From NCBI GenBank assembly GCA_047611425.1, contig JBLFWJ010000033.1, forward strand, positions 1-22,249: a stretch of 22,249 nucleotides of DNA, written 5' to 3'. Shown in pieces: positions 7,832-15,393 of the stretch. The position numbers and the translations under genes are program-made. The notes beneath the pieces were generated by a model. That model made no database searches and had not been told where the DNA came from. It saw nothing but the letters and a program-made list of their open reading frames with translations. Each line of letters starts with the position of its first letter. Positions within the stretch are counted from its first letter, which is position 1. The stretch is from JBLFWJ01 sp047611425. GTDB taxonomy: Bacteria > Bacteroidota > Bacteroidia > UBA10329.

Positions 7832-7836
7832 ATGAC

Positions 7837-8889
7837 ATGAAGAAACCGCTCGTCCGTGTTGTCATTCTCCTGATCCTCATTCCCATAGTTTGGGTTTGTG
7901 GAAACCTGCTTTATGGTACCCTCACAGATTATCAGCCAGAGGAAAAAATCTACGTGGAGGTAATTAGTGAAGGAACTGCCAAGCTGGATTCATCACTAAG
8001 CTTAGTCATCTGGAACATCGGGTATGCCGGTCTCGGTGAAGAGTCCGACTTCTTCTACGATGGAGGAACCACCGTACGAATGGCTGAAGAAATTGTCGCC
8101 AAGAACTTCAACGGGGTTCAGGATTTCGTTACATCCAATGATTCGGTAGACGTTTTTATGCTACAGGAAGTCGACTACGATTCAAAGCGGTCCTACGGTA
8201 CAAACGAGTATGATCGATTGTCTGAAAGCATGGAGGATTATTCCTCCTCATCCTGCTTGAATTATAACGTTGGGTTTGTGCCTGTCCCCTATCTAAACCC
8301 ACTCGGTGGTGTTGAGGCAGGGTTGGTCAACTTCAGCAAGTTCAAGCCGTCTGAAAGCGTTCGGTACCAATATCCATCAAGCTATTCTTGGCCAAACAGA
8401 ATCTACTTTTTAGATCGTTGTTGCCTGCTAAACCGATATCCATTAGAAGACGGAAAGTCTCTCGTAGTTATCAATACACACAATTCAGCATATGATGATG
8501 GTGGAATGAAGAAGGTGGAAATGGATTACCTGAAAGGCCTGGTAACAAAGGAGTACGAAGCGGGGAATTATGTAATCGTTGGTGGCGATTGGAACACTTG
8601 CCCTCCTTTCTTTGAGGTGGATAAATTTATTCCTAAAAACACTAATGTCGATGAATTGCCTTCTCGTGTTCCTGATGATTATCTAACCAACTGGGGATGG
8701 GCATACGACCCCGCATTCCCAACCAATAGAAGTTTGAAAACCCCGTTTGACCAAGCCAAAACTCCAAAACAATTGATTGATTACTACCTAGTATCCCCAA
8801 ACTTAGAAATACAGGATTGCCGGACTATGGCATTACAATTCAAGTATTCCGATCATGAGCCTGTTTATCTGAAAGTCGCGTTGAAATGA
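7837..8889 (+). CDS. Membrane-anchored endonuclease/exonuclease/phosphatase (EEP) family protein
   Basis: A 350-residue protein. Residues 5-27 form one hydrophobic anchor or uncleaved signal segment, placing the catalytic domain outside the cytoplasmic membrane. EEP (DNase I-like) signatures appear in order: IWNIGYAGLG (Asn60), MLQEVDYDSKRS (Glu111, metal ligand), VINTHNS (His215), VGGDWNTCP (Asp251, Asn253), DYYLVSP and the terminal SDHEPV (Asp339, His340). The fold hydrolyses phosphodiesters of nucleic acids, inositol phosphates or phospholipids such as sphingomyelin. Substrate cannot be told from sequence. The extracytoplasmic location and the lipid genes around it favour a phospholipid or a small phosphodiester, by inference. 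It is the first gene of the run, and its TGA overlaps the glpK ATG by 4 nt. Confidence 0.9.
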   Translation: MKKPLVRVVILLILIPIVWVCGNLLYGTLTDYQPEEKIYVEVISEGTAKLDSSLSLVIWNIGYAGLGEESDFFYDGGTTVRMAEEIVAKNFNGVQDFVTSNDSVDVFMLQEVDYDSKRSYGTNEYDRLSESMEDYSSSSCLNYNVGFVPVPYLNPLGGVEAGLVNFSKFKPSESVRYQYPSSYSWPNRIYFLDRCCLLNRYPLEDGKSLVVINTHNSAYDDGGMKKVEMDYLKGLVTKEYEAGNYVIVGGDWNTCPPFFEVDKFIPKNTNVDELPSRVPDDYLTNWGWAYDPAFPTNRSLKTPFDQAKTPKQLIDYYLVSPNLEIQDCRTMALQFKYSDHEPVYLKVALK

Positions 8890-10376
8890 GCGATAAGAAA
8901 TACATCCTGTCCTTAGATCAGGGCACCACCAGCAGCCGAGCTATCCTTTTCGATCGCGACAGCAACATCGTTGGAGGCGCTCAAAAAGAATTCAAGCAGC
9001 ACTTCCCGCAACCGGGTTGGGTAGAACATAATCCAGAAGAAATCTGGGAAAGTCAATTATCTGTGATCAAGGAGGTCTTAGCGAAATGCGATGCCTCCTC
9101 CACCGACATTGCGGCCATCGGTATTACCAATCAACGTGAAACCACCGTTGTTTGGAACCGAGAAACAGGAAAGGCAATTCATAACGCCATTGTTTGGCAA
9201 GACCGAAGAACAGCTGGGTTTTGTGACCAACTAAAGGCCGATGGACATGAATCCATAATCCGACAGAAAACCGGCTTGGTAACAGACGCTTATTTCTCAG
9301 GCACAAAAGTCCGATGGATTCTTGATAATGTTGAAGGTGCTCGAGCTCTGGCTGATGAGGGAAAACTTGCTTTTGGGACAATTGACACTTGGTTGGTCTG
9401 GAAACTTACGGATGGAAAAAACCACGTTACGGATGCATCCAATGCGTCCAGAACACTGCTTTACAATATTCATACGGGCGGCTGGGATCAAGAGCTTTGC
9501 AAACTACTAAGCGTACCAAATACCATGTTGCCAACCGTTCAGGATTCGATGGGATTGTTTGGCGAAACGGAATTATTCGGGTCACCAATTCCAATTACCG
9601 GAATTGCCGGGGATCAGCAATCGGCCTTATTTGGGCAGGCCTGTTTTGATCCAGGAATGGCCAAAAACACATACGGTACTGGGTGCTTCATGTTGATGAA
9701 CACTGGCGACAACGCCCACGAAAGCAAGAATGGACTGCTTACCACAGTTGCTTGGCAAATTGATGGTAAAATCACCTATGCTCTAGAAGGAAGTGTCTTC
9801 ATCGCTGGCGCTGCGATACAGTGGTTAAGAGATGGACTTCGAATCATCGATGAAAGCCCAGACAGTGAATATTTCGCCAGCAAGAAGGATGGAACAGATG
9901 GTGTTTATGTTGTTCCAGCTTTTGCAGGATTGGGCGCTCCCTATTGGGATCCTTATGCCAGGGGTGCCATCTTCGGGCTAACCCGAGGAACGGAAAAAGA
10001 GCATATCATCCGTGCCACGTTGGATTCGTTAGCATACCAAACCAAAGATGTCCTGAATGCAATGCAATCGGACTCAGGAACAACTTTGACAAACCTGCGA
10101 GTTGATGGTGGCGCGTGTGCCAATAATCTCCTCATGCAGTTTCAATCCGATATTCTTGGGGCGGAAGTCGTTCGGCCAAAAATCATTGAGACCACCGCAT
10201 TGGGTGCCGCCTATCTGGCAGGTGCTGCAGTTGGTTTTTACGACCTGAACGACATCCCGGGTAGATGGCAGGTAGACCGAAAGTTCTCTCCTTCTATTGA
10301 GGAAGAGGAGCGCACAAGCCTCTACTCTGGTTGGCAAAAAGCCGTGAAACGAACAATGGGCTGGGAGTCCGATTGA
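8886..10376 (+). CDS. glpK: Glycerol kinase
   Basis: A 496-residue FGGY-family kinase that phosphorylates glycerol with ATP to sn-glycerol-3-phosphate in the cytosol. It is collinear with E. coli GlpK at full length: LDQGTTSSR (11-18), glycerol ligands Arg84-Glu85 (TNQRET), Tyr136 (DAYFSGTKV) and catalytic Asp243 (AGDQQSALFGQ), then KNTYGTGCFMLMNTG, FAGLGAPYWDPYARG and a C-terminal GWQKAVKR. Two control features of other GlpKs seem absent. The GGTR loop that binds fructose-1,6-bisphosphate in E. coli is replaced by ETELFGSP, and the Gram-positive HPr-phosphorylated histidine is not there. Regulation is therefore probably transcriptional or different. No glpF or glpD is adjacent. It is coupled to the EEP gene by ATGA and lies 1 nt before the next gene. 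Confidence 0.98.
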   Translation: MSDKKYILSLDQGTTSSRAILFDRDSNIVGGAQKEFKQHFPQPGWVEHNPEEIWESQLSVIKEVLAKCDASSTDIAAIGITNQRETTVVWNRETGKAIHNAIVWQDRRTAGFCDQLKADGHESIIRQKTGLVTDAYFSGTKVRWILDNVEGARALADEGKLAFGTIDTWLVWKLTDGKNHVTDASNASRTLLYNIHTGGWDQELCKLLSVPNTMLPTVQDSMGLFGETELFGSPIPITGIAGDQQSALFGQACFDPGMAKNTYGTGCFMLMNTGDNAHESKNGLLTTVAWQIDGKITYALEGSVFIAGAAIQWLRDGLRIIDESPDSEYFASKKDGTDGVYVVPAFAGLGAPYWDPYARGAIFGLTRGTEKEHIIRATLDSLAYQTKDVLNAMQSDSGTTLTNLRVDGGACANNLLMQFQSDILGAEVVRPKIIETTALGAAYLAGAAVGFYDLNDIPGRWQVDRKFSPSIEEEERTSLYSGWQKAVKRTMGWESD

Positions 10377-10377
10377 C

Positions 10378-11691
10378 TTGAAGCCATTCTCTTTCATAGG
10401 TTTTCTGACCGCAGCAGTTTTCAACCCCTGGGTAGTCAACCACTTTATTCCGGCTCAAAACTTCGCGGAAACTCAATTCTGGGCGGTAGCAGGGCTAGAT
10501 GCCGTATTGGTTATTTGGTCGCTGTTCACATTGAAGAGAATCCATATTTCCACATTCCAAAACCTGCTTCTTTCGACAAGCATTACCATTTGGTTCGTGT
10601 TTGGAATCTCAATTTTGGACCACAAAATTGGGCCTCGTATTCTAGAGCACAAAAAGAACTTAGTCTATGGAGCCTTCGATCGGGCCCATATGGTAAGCAC
10701 CGAATTCGAGTTAACCTACATTATGAATAACCTCGGTTTCCGTGGGCCACATACCAAAATTGAAAAAGACCAACGAGAACGCATCGCCTTCATCGGAGAC
10801 TCATTCACATTTGGTTGGGGGGTTGAGGAAAAAGATTCGTGGGTTGGAATTCTTCGAAATAATCATCCAGAAAGTGAAATACTGAACCTTGGTCGTGGTG
10901 GAGAACACCCAATGGATTACGTGCAACAGGCCCGAAAGATTCTGCCCATTTTAAAACCCGATCGGTTGGTCATTTGCCTTTTGGCTTGGAACGATCTGTT
11001 TCAAATGAAACGGGTCATGGATTACGAACGAGGCGCTACGATTAAGACTTTTGAAGACGATTCTCCGCAGCCTAAAATTTCGTTTCCCTTTCGAGTTTAT
11101 AGACGCCTTTTTCCAAACCTTTCTTCTGTTTTTACTACTGTCTCCAATATGCCCGGCAGGTGGGAATCCGAATCTCGATGGATAAAATCTCAGCTAGACC
11201 AAGAGGGTCTGGATCGTTATGATTCCTTGAGTGAGGAGGTTAAATCCGCTTTCGAACAATTTAAACTAAATCCATGGATATTGAACGAAGGTCTTTTCCA
11301 CCGCCAATCCTATTCGGAAGCATGCTCTGGAAAAATGGACGAAGCGCTTGTCCGTATTTCTCATCATCTTATTGAGTTGGAAGAACTAGCCAAAAAGTAT
11401 GACTGCGATTTAGAATTTATACTCCTTCCGTATCGGCCTTCCAATTGCCCAGAATGCCTGTCAGACCTCTCTGGTCTTGGTTATCAGATTTCGGTTGACA
11501 ATCCTTGTCTCGTTGATTCAATAATCGAACGCCCTCTTTCTGGTATGATTTCAACCCCAATCCACTTCTTCGATTCGTGGCAACATCAACCTGAATCCGT
11601 CCATGGTTGGTATTTTCCGTTGGATGGTCATCTAAATGAAAACGGAAATTCGGTGGTAGCGCAATGGGCTGACACAGTACTATTCAGATAG
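10378..11691 (+). CDS. Membrane SGNH/GDSL-family hydrolase with TTG start
   Basis: A 437-residue protein. Three hydrophobic segments (about 5-23, 34-52 and 62-80) precede an SGNH domain. Block I is GDSFTFGWG (140-148, nucleophile Ser142), block II NLGRGG (170-175), block III LLAWND (Asn205) and block V LDGHLNENGN (Asp416, His418). SGNH proteins hydrolyse or transfer acyl/acetyl esters on lipids or envelope polysaccharides; the multi-helix N-terminus suggests action at the membrane. The start is TTG at 10378, one base after the glpK stop. No ATG or GTG in frame reaches back to it, and the next internal Met (residue 105) would lose all membrane segments. Ribosome re-initiation after glpK is likely. 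A 52-nt gap follows. Confidence 0.88.
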   Translation: MKPFSFIGFLTAAVFNPWVVNHFIPAQNFAETQFWAVAGLDAVLVIWSLFTLKRIHISTFQNLLLSTSITIWFVFGISILDHKIGPRILEHKKNLVYGAFDRAHMVSTEFELTYIMNNLGFRGPHTKIEKDQRERIAFIGDSFTFGWGVEEKDSWVGILRNNHPESEILNLGRGGEHPMDYVQQARKILPILKPDRLVICLLAWNDLFQMKRVMDYERGATIKTFEDDSPQPKISFPFRVYRRLFPNLSSVFTTVSNMPGRWESESRWIKSQLDQEGLDRYDSLSEEVKSAFEQFKLNPWILNEGLFHRQSYSEACSGKMDEALVRISHHLIELEELAKKYDCDLEFILLPYRPSNCPECLSDLSGLGYQISVDNPCLVDSIIERPLSGMISTPIHFFDSWQHQPESVHGWYFPLDGHLNENGNSVVAQWADTVLFR

Positions 11692-11743
11692 ATCCGTTTA
11701 TTTGTTGGCTCACCGTTTGAAGTTCTACGCGAAAAACAACCCC

Positions 11744-12448
11744 ATGAGACAAATTGCATTTACTCTAATTGTTACTCTAATGTGCTCCTGTGCCCACTCA
11801 CAGCAGCGCTCCTTTTTTGATGAAGCCGACACATTCTTCAAAACGTATGTGAAAGATGGCCAAGTTGACTATCCAGCATTGAAAAAAGAATCTGGAGAAC
11901 TTGAGAAATTGGTCAACCTTGTAATGAATGAGCCAAGAATGAAAGGTGATGATGAAAAAGCCTTTTTAATCAACGCATACAACATTTTGGCGATTAAGAT
12001 GGTGGTTGACAATTACCCAATGGAAGGGCCCTTGAAAGTTGACGGCTTCTTTGATAAAGAAGTGTTTGAGGTACACGGCAACCGTACATCTTTGAACGGC
12101 CTTGAGAAAAAACAGCTTTACCCAAATTATCCAGATCCACGGCTTCATCTCATTTTAGTTTGTGCTGCTAAGGGTTGTCCAAAATTGGCGTCACGAGCAT
12201 ACATGCCCAATGGGCTTGACTCACAGCTGGAAGAGCAAACCAAAGTGGTCATCAACGACAAACGCTTCACTAAGGTTGATGGTAAGACCGGTCAGCTTCA
12301 GCTATCTCAAATCTTCCAGTGGTACGAAAAAGATTTTGGCGGAAAAAGTGGTGTCATGGAGCTTGTTTTAAAACACCATACCGGAAACTTAAAAGACAAA
12401 GAAAACTTCGGCCATTACGAGTATGATTGGTCTCTCAATTCAAAATAA
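11744..12448 (+). CDS. DUF547 family exported protein, probable lipoprotein
   Basis: A 234-residue protein from the ATG at 11744. The frame extends to a TTG at 11702, but the ATG places the signal segment correctly. Residues 1-16 (MRQIAFTLIVTLMCSC) look like a lipoprotein signal with Cys16, or less likely Cys14, as the lipidated residue. The DUF547 core is clear: KAFLINAYNILAIKMVV (INAYN at 76-80) and HLILVCAAKGCPKLASRAYMP (135-155). The family is widespread in Bacteroidota and has no established activity that I know of; the conserved Asn/His/Cys residues have suggested an enzyme. A near-consensus -7 box (TTTATTTG, 11697-11704, 7 of 8) in the preceding gap could give an internal promoter. The next gene begins 7 nt after the stop. 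Confidence 0.9.
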   Translation: MRQIAFTLIVTLMCSCAHSQQRSFFDEADTFFKTYVKDGQVDYPALKKESGELEKLVNLVMNEPRMKGDDEKAFLINAYNILAIKMVVDNYPMEGPLKVDGFFDKEVFEVHGNRTSLNGLEKKQLYPNYPDPRLHLILVCAAKGCPKLASRAYMPNGLDSQLEEQTKVVINDKRFTKVDGKTGQLQLSQIFQWYEKDFGGKSGVMELVLKHHTGNLKDKENFGHYEYDWSLNSK

Positions 12449-12455
12449 AATCAAT

Positions 12456-13304
12456 ATGAAAAAACTGTTTACTCTACTATTTGCTGCTGCACTTACGCAA
12501 GCCAATGCTCAAATTGCCGTTGTTGTAACAGAAGGTGAAGATGTGCTTGCTGGAAAGGTGCAAAACGCAATGACGATAACTGTTTACAATGGCGATGCAG
12601 ATAACGTTACCAAGGCTTGGAAAAAGCAGTTAAAAGATTTGAAAGGAAAGATCACCGCTAAGGAAGAGTTGTTTGCTGATGATTGCAAGCTAGAGGCTAT
12701 GGGGGCAAACACTTTTGACCTCTATTCGAAGACACGGGCTGTTGAAGGGCTGGGTTGCAATTTGGTTACATCTATTGACCTTGGTGGAGCCTATTTGAAT
12801 TCCACGGATCATGCCGAACAATTCAAGGTAATGCGAGACCTGGTCTACGCATTTGGTGTGGAGCAGAACAAGGCCGTTATTCAACTGGAGGTTAATGAGC
12901 ATGAAAAGACGTTAAAATCCCTTCAGAAAGAACTAGCCTCTCTTGAGAAAAAGGACAAGAAGATGGATGAGGATATCACCAAAAACAAAACTGAGATAAG
13001 TGAGGCAGAGATGGCAAAAGTTGAAAACCTGAATGCGCGCCAAGCAAAATCAGATGCCATCATTGCTCTGGAAAAAATCAACTCTGATGATGACGCTTTG
13101 GGTAAGTTAAGAGGAGAGCGAAAGTTCCTTGAAAAGGATGGAAAAAAGCTCGATGGCTCCGTGGGGTCCGGCAAGAAGAAGACCACTAAATTGGAAGAAG
13201 AGAAAGCTGAGAACAAGGTTGAACGAGAATCTAAGACAGCCGAAATCGCTGCCCAGCAAACGGTTGTGGATAAAACCAAAGAAAGGAAAGAGGCTGTTAA
13301 ATGA
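12456..13304 (+). CDS. Exported protein with N-terminal globular domain and C-terminal coiled coil
   Basis: A 282-residue protein. The ATG at 12456 gives a clean signal peptide (residues 1-18, cut after ANA); the frame opens earlier inside the preceding gene. Residues 20-140 form a small domain with VTVYN-like start, KAWKKQLKDLKGK, an LGGAYLNS motif and two cysteines. It resembles a Bacteroidota hypothetical family that I recall having a KxxWxxxxKxYxGK segment and an (N/D)LGGA(Y/F) motif. Residues 145-282 are Lys/Glu-rich and strongly coiled coil. There is no beta-barrel, lipobox or membrane anchor, so it is probably soluble in the periplasm or surface-bound. Its stop overlaps the ATG of the Kelch/T9SS gene (ATGA), which suggests matched amounts of the two products. 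Function unknown. Confidence 0.85.
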   Translation: MKKLFTLLFAAALTQANAQIAVVVTEGEDVLAGKVQNAMTITVYNGDADNVTKAWKKQLKDLKGKITAKEELFADDCKLEAMGANTFDLYSKTRAVEGLGCNLVTSIDLGGAYLNSTDHAEQFKVMRDLVYAFGVEQNKAVIQLEVNEHEKTLKSLQKELASLEKKDKKMDEDITKNKTEISEAEMAKVENLNARQAKSDAIIALEKINSDDDALGKLRGERKFLEKDGKKLDGSVGSGKKKTTKLEEEKAENKVERESKTAEIAAQQTVVDKTKERKEAVK

Positions 13305-14590
13305 TCTTCCGAGCTTTTTGGTTGACCCTTCTATCGTGTAGTGCTGCTCTGGCTCAAACTTGGCAGATTTCGGAAATGGCACCTATGCCCGAACCTGTCA
13401 CAAACAATGCCGTTTGTGAGGGTTTTAATACTTCAGGAAGCTTCGTTTATTCTTTTGCAGGAATTGACTCTTCCTTAGAGTACGATGGTATTCATTTGCG
13501 ATCCTTTCGATACAATATCGACACCAATGTTTGGGACTCAATACCGAGTCTTCCTGACAATGAGGGTAAGATTGCATGTTCCGCTTCCCGGGTTGGAGAT
13601 GTGATTTACATTATTGGTGGATATCACGTAGCCCAAAATGGCACCGAAACCTCCTCTGCGAAAGTCCATCGGTACAACATCAACACAAATCAATATTTGA
13701 GTGATGGCGTGGATATTCCAGTGCCAATTGATGACCAAGTGCAGGCCGTGTGGCGGGATAGTTTGATCTATGTAATCACCGGGTGGAGCAACACAGGAAA
13801 CGTGACAGACGTTCAGGTGTATCATCCCGGAGTCAACACTTGGGCTGCAGGAACTTCTGTTCCTGTACCGGATAATTATCGCGTCTTTGGAGCTTCAGGA
13901 ACCATCGTTGGCGACACAATCTATTACTTCGGTGGGGCCGGAAACAGCAACAGTTTTGCTGCTCGTGAACAGGTAAGAAGGGGTGTCATTAACCCTGACA
14001 TTCCCACGGAAATTGAGTGGTCTACATTTGAATTTGATTCAGATGTAAAAGGTTATCGAAATGCGTGTACAGAATCGTTTGGAAGCATCTACTGGCTAGG
14101 CGGTTCCGATGTCTCTTACAACTTTGACGCTATTGCTTATAACGGTACCGGTGTGGTTTCACCTACCAATCGAAACCTTGGATACAACCATTCAACCGGA
14201 AGTTGGGGTTTAGATACCGACCACAACTTGCCCATGGATCTGCGCGGAATTGGCAACATCAGCGATTCCGAAAAATATATCGTTGGTGGGATGTGGGATG
14301 GACAAGAAGTCTCAAACAAAACCTTGCGATTGGAGTGGCGGGCGTCTCCGAATTCAGTTGAGAATCAATCCGCCAGCAACCTCCTCTACCCTAATCCAGC
14401 AATCAACTTTATCCATATTGATAAAAGTCTTGGCTTCAAGCACTACGCGATTTTTGGGCTTGACGGCAGGCCTGTTCTCTCAGGGTTAATCGAATACCAA
14501 ATCAATATCTCTGAATTGATTTCTGACATTTACATCATCAAACTAAACAGTGAGGATGGTTTCATCTACCAACGATTTGTGAAGCAATGA
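13301..14590 (+). CDS. Kelch-repeat protein secreted by the type IX system
   Basis: A 429-residue protein. It has a signal peptide (residues 1-18, ending ALA). Kelch-type beta-propeller blades recur with hydrophobic-GG motifs (VIYIIGGY, LIYVITGW, TIYYFGGAG, SIYWLGGS, YIVGGMW). Residues 360-429 are a T9SS type A sorting domain: LYPNPAINFIHI, then YAIFGLDGRPVLSG, then INISEL and IYIIKLNSEDG. By analogy with known T9SS cargo, the protein crosses the outer membrane and the sorting domain is removed. Kelch propellers bind proteins or glycans; no catalytic residues are evident. It overlaps both neighbours by 4 nt. The class call is strong; the ligand is unknown. Confidence 0.92.
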   Translation: MIFRAFWLTLLSCSAALAQTWQISEMAPMPEPVTNNAVCEGFNTSGSFVYSFAGIDSSLEYDGIHLRSFRYNIDTNVWDSIPSLPDNEGKIACSASRVGDVIYIIGGYHVAQNGTETSSAKVHRYNINTNQYLSDGVDIPVPIDDQVQAVWRDSLIYVITGWSNTGNVTDVQVYHPGVNTWAAGTSVPVPDNYRVFGASGTIVGDTIYYFGGAGNSNSFAAREQVRRGVINPDIPTEIEWSTFEFDSDVKGYRNACTESFGSIYWLGGSDVSYNFDAIAYNGTGVVSPTNRNLGYNHSTGSWGLDTDHNLPMDLRGIGNISDSEKYIVGGMWDGQEVSNKTLRLEWRASPNSVENQSASNLLYPNPAINFIHIDKSLGFKHYAIFGLDGRPVLSGLIEYQINISELISDIYIIKLNSEDGFIYQRFVKQ

Positions 14591-15393
14591 AACGAATCTT
14601 TCTATTGGTGATTGCTGTTTTTGTGGCGATTCAATCTAACGCACAAGATGACTCCTATCCATACGAATTCAACTGGAAGAAAGACGCTTATGTGAGCGCC
14701 ATTGGGTTGGGCTTAATCGGAGGTGGGGGCTACATGTATCTCAACAAAACCGGTCTTTCGCTTTCGGAGCTTAATGCTTTAAGCATCTACGATATCAACG
14801 CGTTCGACCGGAGTGCCGTGGACAGATGGTCGCCAACGGCAGCTAAAATTAGCGATGGTTTAATGTATGGGGCTTTAGCCCTTCCATTCACCATATTTGC
14901 GTTTAAATCTGCACAAGAAAACTGGTTAGGGCTGAGCTTGATGTATGTTGAGGTGGCCCTTTATACTGTTGGCGTGACAGAGCTGACGAAGGGGTTATCC
15001 AAACGTGTTCGTCCATACGCATACAATCCTGAAGCACCATTGGACACACGATTGGGTAAGAGCGGACGCTTTTCCTTCTTTAGTGGCCACACCTCAATAG
15101 CTGCTTCAATGTCGTTTCTAACTGCGAAGGTTTTTCACGACCTTTCAGACAACAACACGGCCAAAGCCTTGGTTTGGACAGCCGCAGCGTTAATTCCAGC
15201 GGCCACGGGTTACTTACGATACCATTCTGGTAAACACTTTCCTACGGATATCATTGCCGGGTATGTCGTTGGGGGAGCAATCGGATATCTAGTTCCATTT
15301 CTTCACAAGAAAAAACTCACCAATGAAAACCTGAGTCTGATGCCCGTTGCGGGGCCAGATAATTTGGGACTGTACGTGAGTTATCGCTGGTAA
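14587..15393 (+). CDS. PAP2-family phosphatase with signal peptide
   Basis: A 268-residue protein. Signal peptide at 1-20 (ends SNAQ), followed by several hydrophobic helices and the three PAP2 signature motifs: K135-x6-R142P143 (KGLSKRVRP), S166GH168 and R211-x5-H217-x3-D221 (RYHSGKHFPTD). These form the active site that dephosphorylates lipid phosphates such as phosphatidate, phosphatidylglycerolphosphate or undecaprenyl pyrophosphate on the outer face of a membrane. The terminal residues LGLYVSYRW end in an aromatic, as outer-membrane proteins often do, but this is weak evidence. It is the last gene of the run, and its TAA is immediately followed by the stop of the convergent OmpA gene. 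Family certain, substrate unknown. Confidence 0.93.
   Translation: MKRIFLLVIAVFVAIQSNAQDDSYPYEFNWKKDAYVSAIGLGLIGGGGYMYLNKTGLSLSELNALSIYDINAFDRSAVDRWSPTAAKISDGLMYGALALPFTIFAFKSAQENWLGLSLMYVEVALYTVGVTELTKGLSKRVRPYAYNPEAPLDTRLGKSGRFSFFSGHTSIAASMSFLTAKVFHDLSDNNTAKALVWTAAALIPAATGYLRYHSGKHFPTDIIAGYVVGGAIGYLVPFLHKKKLTNENLSLMPVAGPDNLGLYVSYRW

Noticed and set aside
10074..10439. 121-codon minus-strand frame over the 3' end of glpK
   Set aside because: It lies opposite a fully conserved GlpK C-terminus and has no recognisable motif of its own.
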